Below, piece by piece: positions 10,242 to 17,621 of a stretch of 64,000 nt of DNA; the first letter of the stretch is position 1, and every line of letters starts with the position of its first letter. The stretch lies in the NCBI RefSeq assembly GCF_003966155.1, contig NZ_RXNS01000013.1:78994-142993 (forward strand), in the 5' to 3' direction. The notes beneath the pieces are model-generated. The model was given only the letters and a program-made list of their open reading frames with translations, ran no database searches and was not told the origin of the DNA. Both the position numbers and the translations under genes were made by a program. Source of the DNA: Halomonas nitroreducens (GTDB lineage Bacteria; Pseudomonadota; Gammaproteobacteria; Pseudomonadales; Halomonadaceae).

Positions 10242-10259
10242 TTATACAGCTGTTGTACA
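10242..10259. promoter_or_regulatory. Two CarH/LitR-type direct-repeat boxes in a divergent promoter region
   Basis: TTATACA (10242-10248) and TTGTACA (10253-10259) are direct repeats at exactly 11-bp pitch. Both fit the nTnnACAn half-site I recall for CarH-type MerR regulators. On the minus strand the first box contributes a TATAA-containing -10 for the epimerase gene. A LitR-like regulator is encoded 1.6 kb away. Confidence 0.55.
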
Positions 10260-10305
10260 CGTCTGCTAGTCTAGCGGTAAATCCCGATCACTGCATGAGA
10301 CTGCC

Positions 10306-11358
10306 ATGATCCCGCACCCCGACTCCACTGCTGTCATCGGCGCCGGCATCGCCGGCCTCGCCTGCGCCCGGTCGCTCGCCGACGCCGGCCGCCCGGTGAC
10401 GGTGTTCGAGAAGGGCCGCGGCCCGGGCGGCCGCATGTCCAGCCGCCACTTGACCGGCGCGGTGGTCGAGCTGGGCGCCCAGTATTTCAGTGTGCGCGAC
10501 GCGGACTTCGGTGAACAGGTCGCAACCTGGCAGCGGGCCGGCGTGGTGGCGCCCTGGCCGGCGGTCGTCTGGCGGCTGACCACCGGCCGCCCCAGCCGAC
10601 GGAGCGACGACCGGCCTCGCTTCACCGGGACCCCTCGCATGAGCGCCCTGCTGCGTCACCTGGCCGGCGACCTGCCCCTGCACACCGCGACCCGGATCGT
10701 CGCCCTGGAAAATGCCGACGATGGCTGGCGCCTGATCAGCGAGGCGGGAACCCGGCATGGCCTCTTCGCGACGGTCGTGCTGGCGCTGCCCGCGCCCCAG
10801 GCGGAGGCGCTGGTCGCCCCTCACGATGCCGACCTGGCCGAGGCCTGCCGCGGCATTCCCCAGCGGGCCTGCTGGGCCGGCTGGGCCCGGTTCGACGCCC
10901 CCCTGCCGCCACTGCCGGGACTGGCGACCGACTGGCAGGTGCTGGAACTGGCCGAGGGCCCGCTGCGCCTGGTCACCCGCAACCAGACCAAGCCGGGGCG
11001 CGAGGCCCAGGGCGAGAGCCTCACCCTGCTGGCCCGGCTGGACTGGAGCGAGCGGCGACTGGAGGAGGACGCCGGCAGCGTGAGTGCCCGCCTGCTCGAC
11101 GCCCTGCAGGCCGCCCTGCCCGAGGGGGTCACCCTACCCATGCCGCGCCATAGCGGCGCTCACCGCTGGCGCTTCGCCCAGCCGGCGGCGCTGCCGGGAA
11201 GCGGCTTCCCCGACTTTCGCCAGGGCGAGAGCGGCCTGGCCCTGTGCGGCGATGCCTGGCGCGACGCCCGCGTCGAGGATGCCTGGCTCTCGGGCCATCG
11301 CCTGGGCCGGGCCCTGGCCTGCCGCCCCCCCATCCCCCATGCAACGGAGATTCCCTGA
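10306..11358 (+). CDS. FAD-dependent oxidoreductase, renalase-like
   Basis: A 350-residue flavoprotein. The N-terminal dinucleotide-binding motif is AVIGAGIAGLACARSLADAG, followed by VTVFEKGRGPGGRMSSR and VELGAQYFSVRD, a pattern shared with bacterial renalase-like amine-oxidase-fold proteins. The C-terminal FAD motif region is GLALCGDAWRDARVEDAWLSG. Bacterial renalases oxidise wrongly reduced (alpha or 6-) NAD(P)H isomers; whether this member does so is inferred. It is the first gene of the rightward light/stress cluster and ends 1 nt before the CbiX-like gene, so the two are co-transcribed. Confidence 0.8.
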   Translation: MIPHPDSTAVIGAGIAGLACARSLADAGRPVTVFEKGRGPGGRMSSRHLTGAVVELGAQYFSVRDADFGEQVATWQRAGVVAPWPAVVWRLTTGRPSRRSDDRPRFTGTPRMSALLRHLAGDLPLHTATRIVALENADDGWRLISEAGTRHGLFATVVLALPAPQAEALVAPHDADLAEACRGIPQRACWAGWARFDAPLPPLPGLATDWQVLELAEGPLRLVTRNQTKPGREAQGESLTLLARLDWSERRLEEDAGSVSARLLDALQAALPEGVTLPMPRHSGAHRWRFAQPAALPGSGFPDFRQGESGLALCGDAWRDARVEDAWLSGHRLGRALACRPPIPHATEIP

Positions 11359-11359
11359 C

Positions 11360-11734
11360 ATGCGCAGCGCCCTCATCCTGCTGGCCCACGGCTCCAGCGA
11401 CGCCAACTGGCGAGCCCCCTTCGAGAACCTGGCCTCGGCCCTGGCTGACCGGCTGACCACCCCGCTACGCCTGGCCTACATGGAGCTCTGCGAGCCCTCG
11501 CTGGAGAGCACGGTGGCGGAGCTGGAGGCCGCCGGTATCGAGCGGGCCGAAATCCTGCCGCTGTTCTTCGCCGCCGGCCGCCACCTGCGCAAGGATGTCC
11601 CCGGCCAGGTGGCCGCCCTGGGCGAGGCCCATCCGCACCTTGCCCTGACGCTGTTGCCGCCAGTGGGCGAGCATCCGGCCTTCGTCGACGCCCTGGCGGC
11701 GGTGGTCGCCGAACAGGCGGGAGAAGCGCCCTGA
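11360..11734 (+). CDS. CbiX-like sirohydrochlorin chelatase, short form
   Basis: A 124-residue single-domain chelatase starting MRSALILLAHGSSDANWR. The conserved metal/substrate histidines appear in LAHGS at the N-terminus and in LPLFFAAGRHLRKDVP mid-protein. Short CbiX proteins work as dimers and insert cobalt, iron or nickel into sirohydrochlorin, feeding cobalamin or sirohaem synthesis. The ATG lies 1 nt after the renalase-like stop codon. Its place beside a LitR/CarH-family gene is notable because that family classically senses light through B12. The metal cannot be told from the sequence. Confidence 0.82.
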   Translation: MRSALILLAHGSSDANWRAPFENLASALADRLTTPLRLAYMELCEPSLESTVAELEAAGIERAEILPLFFAAGRHLRKDVPGQVAALGEAHPHLALTLLPPVGEHPAFVDALAAVVAEQAGEAP

Positions 11735-11742
11735 CGGACGTG

Positions 11743-11778
11743 TTGTACATCAACGCATTTTTTGTACAAAATTGTCCA
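11743..11778 (+). promoter_or_regulatory. Promoter/operator region of the LitR-like gene
   Basis: TTGTACA occurs at 11743-11749 and again at 11762-11768 inside a perfect 12-bp palindrome, TTTTGTACAAAA (11760-11771). A third, imperfect box (TTGTCCA) is at 11772-11778. TTGTAC (11743) and TACAAA (11765) are 16 bp apart and could act as -35 and -10. The boxes match those at 10242 and 14267, suggesting autoregulation by the LitR-like protein encoded just downstream. Confidence 0.5.
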
Positions 11779-11832
11779 TCATGGCCGCGACATCCACCGG
11801 CCACCGCCCCCACCACCGAGACAGAGGCGCGC

Positions 11833-12747
11833 ATGAGCGATCAGGCGAACCACCCGGCCGATACGCCGCTCTATCCGATTCGCGAGGTCTCCCGCCTGAC
11901 CGGCGTCAATGCGGTGACCCTGCGCGCCTGGGAGCGCCGCTACGGCCTGATTCGTCCGCGACGCACGCCCAAGGGGCACCGCCTGTACGCACGGGAGGAC
12001 ATCGAGCGCGTCGAGCGGATCCTGCAGTGGCTCAACCGCGGCGTGCCGGTCAGCCAGGTTCGCGAACTGCTCGAACAGCCGGACGCCGTGGAGGCGCCGC
12101 CCCCCGCCGCCGGGGACTGGGAGAGCCAGCGTCGCCAGTTGATCGCCGCCGCCGAGGCCCTGGACCTGGCCCGCCTGGAGGCGCTGTTCAACCAGGGACT
12201 GTCGCTCTACCCGGTGGCGACCTGCATCGACGAGCTCTGGCAGCCGGTGATCCGCGAGTTGGAGGAAGGCTGGGACGAGCGCCTCGGCGCCGACCTGCAG
12301 CGCCGGGCCCTGGAGGCCTTCCTGCGCACCCGCATTGGCACCCGGCTCTACCATGCCAACCCCGTGGCCGCCGGGCCGCTGGTGCTGATCGTGCCGATGC
12401 CCGACGATGGCGGTCCCCTCTGGGGGCTGCTCGCCGCCCTTGCCGCCAGCGATCGGGGCTACCGGGTCCAGCTCCTCGACGCCCCCCTGCCGGTACAGGA
12501 GCTGCCGCTGGCCGTGGAGCGCTTTCACGCCGATGCCCTGCTGCTGGCCAGCGGCAGGGCCGAGAAGGCGGACCTGATACGCCGCCAGCTGCCCCGACTG
12601 GCCGAACAGCTCGACGTCCCCCTGACCCTGTGCGGCCCCGTCGCGCGCATCCGCGAAGCCGACCTGAACGGCACCGGGGTGGAAGTTCTCGGCGACGACC
12701 TGCCTCGGGCCATGACCCGCCTGCAATCCCTCACTCAGGCAGCCTGA
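11833..12747 (+). CDS. LitR/CarH-type MerR-family transcriptional regulator lacking the cobalamin-binding motif
   Basis: A 304-residue protein beginning MSDQANHPADTPLYPIREVS; this ATG fits the family better than an open-frame start at 11740 that lies in the operator. Residues 15-80 form a MerR/MlrA-like winged helix (VTLRAWERRYGLIRPRR, KGHRLYAREDIERV). The C-terminal half (about 95-300) has the cobalamin-binding-domain architecture, but the ligand motif E/DxHxxG is absent: MPDDGGPLWGLL aligns there with no histidine. This matches the B12-independent LitR class reported from Pseudomonas putida, which works with a separate blue-light LOV protein. It is probably a repressor of the surrounding photolyase and lipid genes through TTGTACA-like boxes. 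It is co-transcribed with the photolyase gene 13 nt downstream. Confidence 0.82.
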   Translation: MSDQANHPADTPLYPIREVSRLTGVNAVTLRAWERRYGLIRPRRTPKGHRLYAREDIERVERILQWLNRGVPVSQVRELLEQPDAVEAPPPAAGDWESQRRQLIAAAEALDLARLEALFNQGLSLYPVATCIDELWQPVIRELEEGWDERLGADLQRRALEAFLRTRIGTRLYHANPVAAGPLVLIVPMPDDGGPLWGLLAALAASDRGYRVQLLDAPLPVQELPLAVERFHADALLLASGRAEKADLIRRQLPRLAEQLDVPLTLCGPVARIREADLNGTGVEVLGDDLPRAMTRLQSLTQAA

Positions 12748-12760
12748 ACGGGAGCGTCCC

Positions 12761-14179
12761 ATGGCACCTACCCTGGTCTGGTTCCGCAGCGATCTGCGCA
12801 TCCACGACAACACCGCCCTGGCCGCGGCCGCCCAGCGGGGGCCCGTGGTGGCCGTCTTCCTGCGCAGCACCGCTCAGTGGCGGGCCCACGGTCACGGCGC
12901 CAACAAGCTGGACTTCTGGCACCGCGGCGTCGCCGCCCTGGCCGAGGCCCTGGACGGACTGAACATCCCGTTGTTGCACCGGGAGGCCGACACCTTCGAC
13001 GCGGTCCCCGAGACGCTGCTCGCCGTGGCCCGGGAGGTCGGCGCCGCGGCGCTGCACTTCAACCGCGAGTACCCCCTCAACGAGGCCCGCCGCGACGTCC
13101 GGGTGGTCGAGGCCTTCCGCGCCGCCGGCCTCGCCGCCACCGGCCACCACGATGCCGTGGCCTTCGCTCCCGGTGAGCTGCTCACCGGCAAGGGCGACTA
13201 CTATGGGGTCTTCACGCCCTTTGCCCGGGCCTGGCACCGCCAGGTCACCGCCGAACGCCTGGCCCTGCGCGAGACGCCCGTTCCCCAGACGCGCCTGGCC
13301 ATTGCCGCCGAGCCGCTGCCGGCGCTCCCCGAGTTGGCGGACACCCCGGTGGACGGCCGACGCTGGCCCGCCGGCGAGGGACCAGCCGCCGACCGCCTGG
13401 AACGCTTCCTGCGCTTCCGCGGCCGCCACTATGCCGACCAGCGCGACTTCCCGGCGATTCGCGGCACCAGCGAGCTGTCGCCCTACCTGGCGCTGGGGAT
13501 GATCTCTCACCGCCAGTGCCTGCAGGCGGTGCTCGCCGAGAACGACGGCGCCCTGGCCGATGGCGATGCCGGCCTCACGGCCTGGGTCGGCGAGCTGATC
13601 TGGCGGGAGTTCTACCAGCACGTGGCGGTGGGCTTCCCCCGGGTCTGTCGCCACCGAGCCTTCCAGGCCCACACCGAGGCGCTGCCCTGGCGAGACGACG
13701 AGCCGGGCTTCCGTGCCTGGTGCGAGGGGCGCACCGGCTACCCCATCGTCGACGCCGCCATGCGCCAGCTGGTGGCCACCGGCTGGATGCACAACCGCCT
13801 GCGCATGGTCACCGCCATGTTCCTCGCCAAGCACCTGCTGATCGACTGGCGCCGCGGCGAGGCCTTTTTCCTGCGCCACCTGGTGGACGGCGAATTCGCC
13901 GCCAACAACGGCGGCTGGCAATGGGCGGCCTCCACCGGCACCGACGCCGCCCCCTACTTCCGGATCTTCAACCCCATCACCCAGTCTCAGCGCTTCGATC
14001 CCGAGGGCCGCTTCCTGGCCGAGTGGCTGCCCGAGCTGGCCCCCCTGCCAGCCAAGGCACGCCATGCCCCCGGCGATGACCTGCTGGCCCGTCTCGACTA
14101 TCCCGCCCCCATCATCGAGCACAAGGCCGCCCGGGCCCGGGCGCTGGCAGCCTTCAAGGGCCTGTCCACCGAGCGCTGA
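12761..14179 (+). CDS. phrB: Deoxyribodipyrimidine (CPD) photolyase
   Basis: A 472-residue class-I photolyase that splits UV-induced cyclobutane pyrimidine dimers using blue light and FADH-. N-terminal antenna domain: TLVWFRSDLRIHDNTALAAA. The FAD-binding catalytic domain has GELIWREFYQHV, TGYPIVDAAMRQL, GWMHNRLRMVTAMFLAKHLL and the near-invariant NNGGWQWAASTGTDAAPYF, which contains part of the tryptophan electron-transfer chain. Length equals E. coli PhrB (472). It directly follows the LitR-like regulator gene, the classic light-inducible arrangement. Confidence 0.95.
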   Translation: MAPTLVWFRSDLRIHDNTALAAAAQRGPVVAVFLRSTAQWRAHGHGANKLDFWHRGVAALAEALDGLNIPLLHREADTFDAVPETLLAVAREVGAAALHFNREYPLNEARRDVRVVEAFRAAGLAATGHHDAVAFAPGELLTGKGDYYGVFTPFARAWHRQVTAERLALRETPVPQTRLAIAAEPLPALPELADTPVDGRRWPAGEGPAADRLERFLRFRGRHYADQRDFPAIRGTSELSPYLALGMISHRQCLQAVLAENDGALADGDAGLTAWVGELIWREFYQHVAVGFPRVCRHRAFQAHTEALPWRDDEPGFRAWCEGRTGYPIVDAAMRQLVATGWMHNRLRMVTAMFLAKHLLIDWRRGEAFFLRHLVDGEFAANNGGWQWAASTGTDAAPYFRIFNPITQSQRFDPEGRFLAEWLPELAPLPAKARHAPGDDLLARLDYPAPIIEHKAARARALAAFKGLSTER

Positions 14180-14206
14180 GCTCGCCCCACCACCGAGGAT
14201 CGCGTC

Positions 14207-14647
14207 ATGAACCGGGACCCCTCCCTGGAGGCCTTCTGCGCCTTCTACAACAAGCTGGACAAAACCTGTACAGAAAAGCTATACAAGGTATACACTCGTG
14301 ATGTGGAATTCTTCGACCCGCTTCACCGGATAGACGGGCTGCCGGCGCTGGAAGCCTACTTCACGGCCCTGTACGAGAACGTGACAGCGTGTCGCTTCGA
14401 CTTTCACGATCGCCTTCGCCAGGACGACCACGCCTTCGTCTCCTGGACGCTGCACCTGGCGCACCCCCGCCTGGCCGGCGGGCGAGAGATCACGGTACCG
14501 GGCTGCTCGCGGCTGACCTTCGCCGCCGACGGCTCGGGGCGGGTTTGCCGGCACCGGGACTACTTCGACGCCGGCGCCCTGCTCTACGAGCACCTGCCGG
14601 TGATCGGAAAACTGATAGGCGTGATCAAGCGACGCGCGGGACGGTGA
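14207..14647 (+). CDS. SnoaL/NTF2-like fold protein of the light/stress cluster
   Basis: A 146-residue protein with an NTF2/SnoaL-like pattern: an N-terminal helix (AFCAFYNKLDK), YTRDVEFFDPLHRIDGLPAL, ALYENVTACRFDFHD, and a C-terminal basic tail. Proteins of this type sit beside SDR, flavoprotein, DUF1365 and CFA genes in many proteobacteria; no enzyme activity is established to my knowledge. GAGGA precedes the ATG at 14207. Codons 19-34 (14261-14308) have only 6 of 16 G/C third positions, against 18 of 18 in the codons before. They spell out TGTACA/TATACA boxes, so an operator-promoter is embedded in the coding sequence. Confidence 0.78.
   Translation: MNRDPSLEAFCAFYNKLDKTCTEKLYKVYTRDVEFFDPLHRIDGLPALEAYFTALYENVTACRFDFHDRLRQDDHAFVSWTLHLAHPRLAGGREITVPGCSRLTFAADGSGRVCRHRDYFDAGALLYEHLPVIGKLIGVIKRRAGR
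14256..14294 (+). promoter_or_regulatory. Intragenic direct-repeat operator with overlapping promoter inside the SnoaL-like gene
   Basis: TGGACA (14256), TGTACA (14267) and TATACA (14289) fall in one 11-bp register (offsets 0, 11, 33). The register position at 14278 is empty, but another TATACA lies at 14280. Two promoter readings are possible: TGGACA-18 bp-TATACA (14280) or TGTACA-16 bp-TATACA (14289). Downstream is the SDR-flavoprotein-DUF1365-CFA-DUF2878 gene string, which this element could drive under LitR control. Confidence 0.6.
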
Positions 14648-14713
14648 ATCCAGACCATCGTTTCCCGCGTACCACCAGGGGGAGGGACACCCCCAGGAGC
14701 CTCGGGAGACGAC

Positions 14714-15514
14714 ATGACGGCACCGCACGCAACGCAACGCATCTGGCTGACCGGGGCCACCTCGGGCATCGGCCGGGCCCTGGCCGAGCGCCTACTGGCG
14801 CAGGGGCATCGAGTGGCGCTCAGCGCCCGCCGTCCCGAGGCCCTGGCCGAACTGGCCGGCAATCAAGACAATGCCCTGCTGCTGCCCCTGGATGTCACCG
14901 ACCGCCAGGCCGTGCTGGCCGCCGGGCGACGCCTGGAGGCCCGCTTCGGCGGGCTGGACCTGGTGATCCTCAACGCCGGGACCTGCGAGTATCTGGACGC
15001 CCGTGACTTCGATAGCGCCCTCGTCGAGCGGGTCTTCGCCCCCAATGTCTTCGGCGCCCTGTATGGCGTGGAGGCCGCCCTGCCGCTGCTTCGCCGGGCC
15101 CGGGCCGAGGGGGGCCGCCCCCTGCTCGCCGCCACCTCCAGCGCCTCGGCCTACCTGGCGCTGCCCCGGGCCGAGGCCTACGGCGCCTCCAAGGCGGCAC
15201 TGAGCTACTTTCTGGAATCGCTGCGCCTCGACCTGGCCGGAGAGGGGATCGACGTCAGCCTTATCCATCCCGGCTTCGTCAAGACACCGCTCACCGACCG
15301 CAACGACTTCCCGATGCCGATGCGGGTGAGTGCCGAGCGAGCCGCCGAGACCATCCTCGCCGGCCTCGCCGCCCATCGCCTGGACATCCACTTCCCGCGA
15401 CGCTTCACCCTGCTGCTCAAGCTGCTGGGCAGCCTGTCGCCGGGGCTGCGCTTCCGCCTCGGCCGTCGCCTGACCCGCGATCACGATGCCGCCCCCCGGG
15501 AGGTCCGCTCATGA
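14714..15514 (+). CDS. Short-chain dehydrogenase/reductase (SDR)
   Basis: A 266-residue classical SDR. The cofactor-binding glycine motif is LTGATSGIGRALAERL, LNAG follows strand 4, and the active site is S...YGASK (TSSASAYLALPRAEAYGASK). The substrate is unknown. The C-terminal basic and hydrophobic region (FPRRFTLLLKLLGSL) could bring it to a membrane, which would suit an acyl-lipid substrate; this is inference. A GGGAGACG ribosome site precedes the ATG. The gene overlaps the next by 4 nt (ATGA) and starts a tightly coupled five-gene string. Confidence 0.87.
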   Translation: MTAPHATQRIWLTGATSGIGRALAERLLAQGHRVALSARRPEALAELAGNQDNALLLPLDVTDRQAVLAAGRRLEARFGGLDLVILNAGTCEYLDARDFDSALVERVFAPNVFGALYGVEAALPLLRRARAEGGRPLLAATSSASAYLALPRAEAYGASKAALSYFLESLRLDLAGEGIDVSLIHPGFVKTPLTDRNDFPMPMRVSAERAAETILAGLAAHRLDIHFPRRFTLLLKLLGSLSPGLRFRLGRRLTRDHDAAPREVRS

Positions 15515-16860
15515 CCCAGCTCTTCTCGCCCCTGCATGCCCAGCGGAATGCCGCCCAACGCATCGCCGTGGTCGGCAGCGGCATCGCCGGCATGACCGCC
15601 GCCTGGTATCTGTCGAGCCGCCACGAGGTCACCCTCTTCGAGGCCGAGTCCCGGCTGGGGGGCCACACGGCCACCGTGGACGTGACCGTCGACGGTCGCA
15701 CGTACGCCATCGATACCGGCTTTATCGTCTTCAACGACTGGACCTACCCCCACTTCCGGCGACTGCTCGAGCGCCTGGGCGTGGCCAGCCAGCCCACCGA
15801 GATGAGCTTCTCGGTCCACGAGACCGCCCGGGACTTCGAGTACAACGGCCATACCCTGGCCAGCCTGTTCGCCCAGCCCAGCAACCTGTTGCGCCCGCGC
15901 TTCCACGGCCTGCTGCGCGACATCCTGCACTTCAACCGCCAGGCGACCCGCGACCTGCTCGAGCAGCGCCTGCCGGCGGGGCTGACACTCGGCGAATACC
16001 TCGATGACGGCGGCTTCGGCCGCGACTTCCAGTGCCGCTACCTGCTGCCCATGGGCGCGGCGATCTGGTCGGCCAGTATCCGCGACCTGCGGGCCTTCCC
16101 GCTGCACTTCTTCGTGCGCTTCTTCCACCATCATGGCCTGCTCTCGGTGACCAATCGGCCGCAGTGGCACACCCTGGTCGGCGGCTCGCGGGCCTACATC
16201 CCGGCCCTGACCGCGCCCTACGCCGAGCGCATCCGGCTGGCCACGCCGGTGCTGGGGATCCGCCGCGAGACGGAGGGAGTTCGGCTGCGCAGCGCCGACG
16301 GCGAGGAGCGTTTCGACCAGGTGGTGCTGGCCTGCCATGCCGACCAGGCACTGGCAATGCTCGAGGATGCCTCTTCCGCCGAGCGGGAGATCCTCGGCGC
16401 CATGCCCTACCAGGACAACGAGGTGGTCCTGCACACCGATACCCGCATGCTGCCGCGACGGCGCCGGGCCTGGGCCAGCTGGAATTATCGACTTGACGGT
16501 CGCGGCGAGGCGGCCCGGGTCTCGGTGACCTACGACATGAATATCCTCCAGCGCCTCACGGCCCCGCAGACCTTCTGCGTGACCCTCAACGACGGCGCGA
16601 GCATCGATCCGGCAAAGGTGCTGGGACGCTACACCTATGCCCATCCCCAGTTCACCCTGGCCGGCCAGCGTGCCCAGCAGCGTCACGACGAGATCTCGAC
16701 GCCGGCGCAGCGCACCCATTTCTGCGGTGCCTACTGGCGTCACGGCTTCCACGAGGATGGCGTGTGGAGCGCCCTGCGCGTGGCCCACTCCCTGGGCTGC
16801 GACGAACAGGCGTCGAGCGCGGCGGGCCCGCGCCTCGCCGACCTGGAGATCCCGGCATGA
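15511..16860 (+). CDS. FAD-dependent amine-oxidase-like flavoprotein
   Basis: A 449-residue protein of the NAD(P)/FAD-binding amine oxidase/desaturase fold. The N-terminal FAD motif is IAVVGSGIAGMTAAWYLSSR, then VTLFEAESRLGGHTATVDV. The segment AIDTGFIVFNDWTYPHFRRL and the C-terminal FCGAYWRHGFHEDGVWSAL are characteristic of the flavoproteins that accompany DUF1365 and CFA-methylase genes. A role in oxidising or desaturating a membrane acyl chain is inferred from this partnership. It overlaps both neighbours by 4 nt, indicating translational coupling. Confidence 0.85.
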   Translation: MTQLFSPLHAQRNAAQRIAVVGSGIAGMTAAWYLSSRHEVTLFEAESRLGGHTATVDVTVDGRTYAIDTGFIVFNDWTYPHFRRLLERLGVASQPTEMSFSVHETARDFEYNGHTLASLFAQPSNLLRPRFHGLLRDILHFNRQATRDLLEQRLPAGLTLGEYLDDGGFGRDFQCRYLLPMGAAIWSASIRDLRAFPLHFFVRFFHHHGLLSVTNRPQWHTLVGGSRAYIPALTAPYAERIRLATPVLGIRRETEGVRLRSADGEERFDQVVLACHADQALAMLEDASSAEREILGAMPYQDNEVVLHTDTRMLPRRRRAWASWNYRLDGRGEAARVSVTYDMNILQRLTAPQTFCVTLNDGASIDPAKVLGRYTYAHPQFTLAGQRAQQRHDEISTPAQRTHFCGAYWRHGFHEDGVWSALRVAHSLGCDEQASSAAGPRLADLEIPA

Positions 16861-17621
16861 ACGCCGCACCGCGCTCCCGCATCTATCGCGGCTGGCTGCG
16901 CCATCGGCGCTTCCTGCCGCGACACCACGCCTTCCGCTACCGGCTGTGGATGGCCTGGCTCGACCTGGACGAGCTACCCGAGCTGTTCGACGGCGTGCCT
17001 GGCTTCAGCGCCCGCCGCCCGGCCCTGGCGCGCTTCCGTCGGGAGGATTACCTGGCGCCTCACGACCGTCCCCTCAAGGATGCCGTGCGCGGCGAGCTGC
17101 AGCGCCAGCTGGGCAGCGCACCGGACGGGCGCATCTGCCTGCTGACCCAGCTGCGCACCCTGGGAGTGGGCTTCAACCCCGTCTCGCTGTACTACGCCTA
17201 CGACGCGCGCGGCGAGCTGCGTGCCCTGCTCGGCGAGGTCAGCAACACCCCCTGGGGGGAACGCACCACCTACGCCTGTACCGTGGAACCGCGGCGGCAT
17301 GGCCACCGGGCCGAGTTCGACAAGGCCATGCATGTCTCCCCCTTCAATCCCATGGACATGCGCTATCGCTGGTGCTTCAACGCCCCCGGCGAGGCGCTGA
17401 CGATGCACATGGAGACCTGGCAGGGCGAGGCCCGCCACTTCGACGCCACCCTGACCCTCGAGGCGCGCCCCGCCACCCGCGGCGTGCTGGTCGCCACCCT
17501 GGCCCGTCAGCCGTGGATGGCGCTGAAGACCTTGGCCGGCATCCACTTCGAGGCGCTGCGCCTGTGGCTCAAGCGCGTCCCCCTGCATGCCCACCCCCAC
17601 CGCGAGGAGACATCGCCGTGA
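16857..17621 (+). CDS. DUF1365 family protein
   Basis: A 254-residue DUF1365 protein starting MNAAPRSRIYRGWLRHRRFL; the start is set by the 4-nt overlap with the preceding stop codon. Family landmarks include RHRRFLPRHHAFRYRLWMA, LLTQLRTLGVGFNPVSLYY and PFNPMDMRYRWCFNAPG. The biochemical role is unknown to me. DUF1365 genes nearly always neighbour a CFA-type methyltransferase gene and an amine-oxidase-like flavoprotein gene, as here, so they are presumed to act on the same lipid. It overlaps the CFA-type gene by 4 nt (GTGA). Confidence 0.86.
   Translation: MNAAPRSRIYRGWLRHRRFLPRHHAFRYRLWMAWLDLDELPELFDGVPGFSARRPALARFRREDYLAPHDRPLKDAVRGELQRQLGSAPDGRICLLTQLRTLGVGFNPVSLYYAYDARGELRALLGEVSNTPWGERTTYACTVEPRRHGHRAEFDKAMHVSPFNPMDMRYRWCFNAPGEALTMHMETWQGEARHFDATLTLEARPATRGVLVATLARQPWMALKTLAGIHFEALRLWLKRVPLHAHPHREETSP

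Noticed and set aside
14678..14694. GGGGG-N7-CCCCC hairpin between the SnoaL and SDR genes as a terminator
   Set aside because: Only 5 bp of stem with no U-run, and it sits next to the SDR ribosome site; too weak to call.
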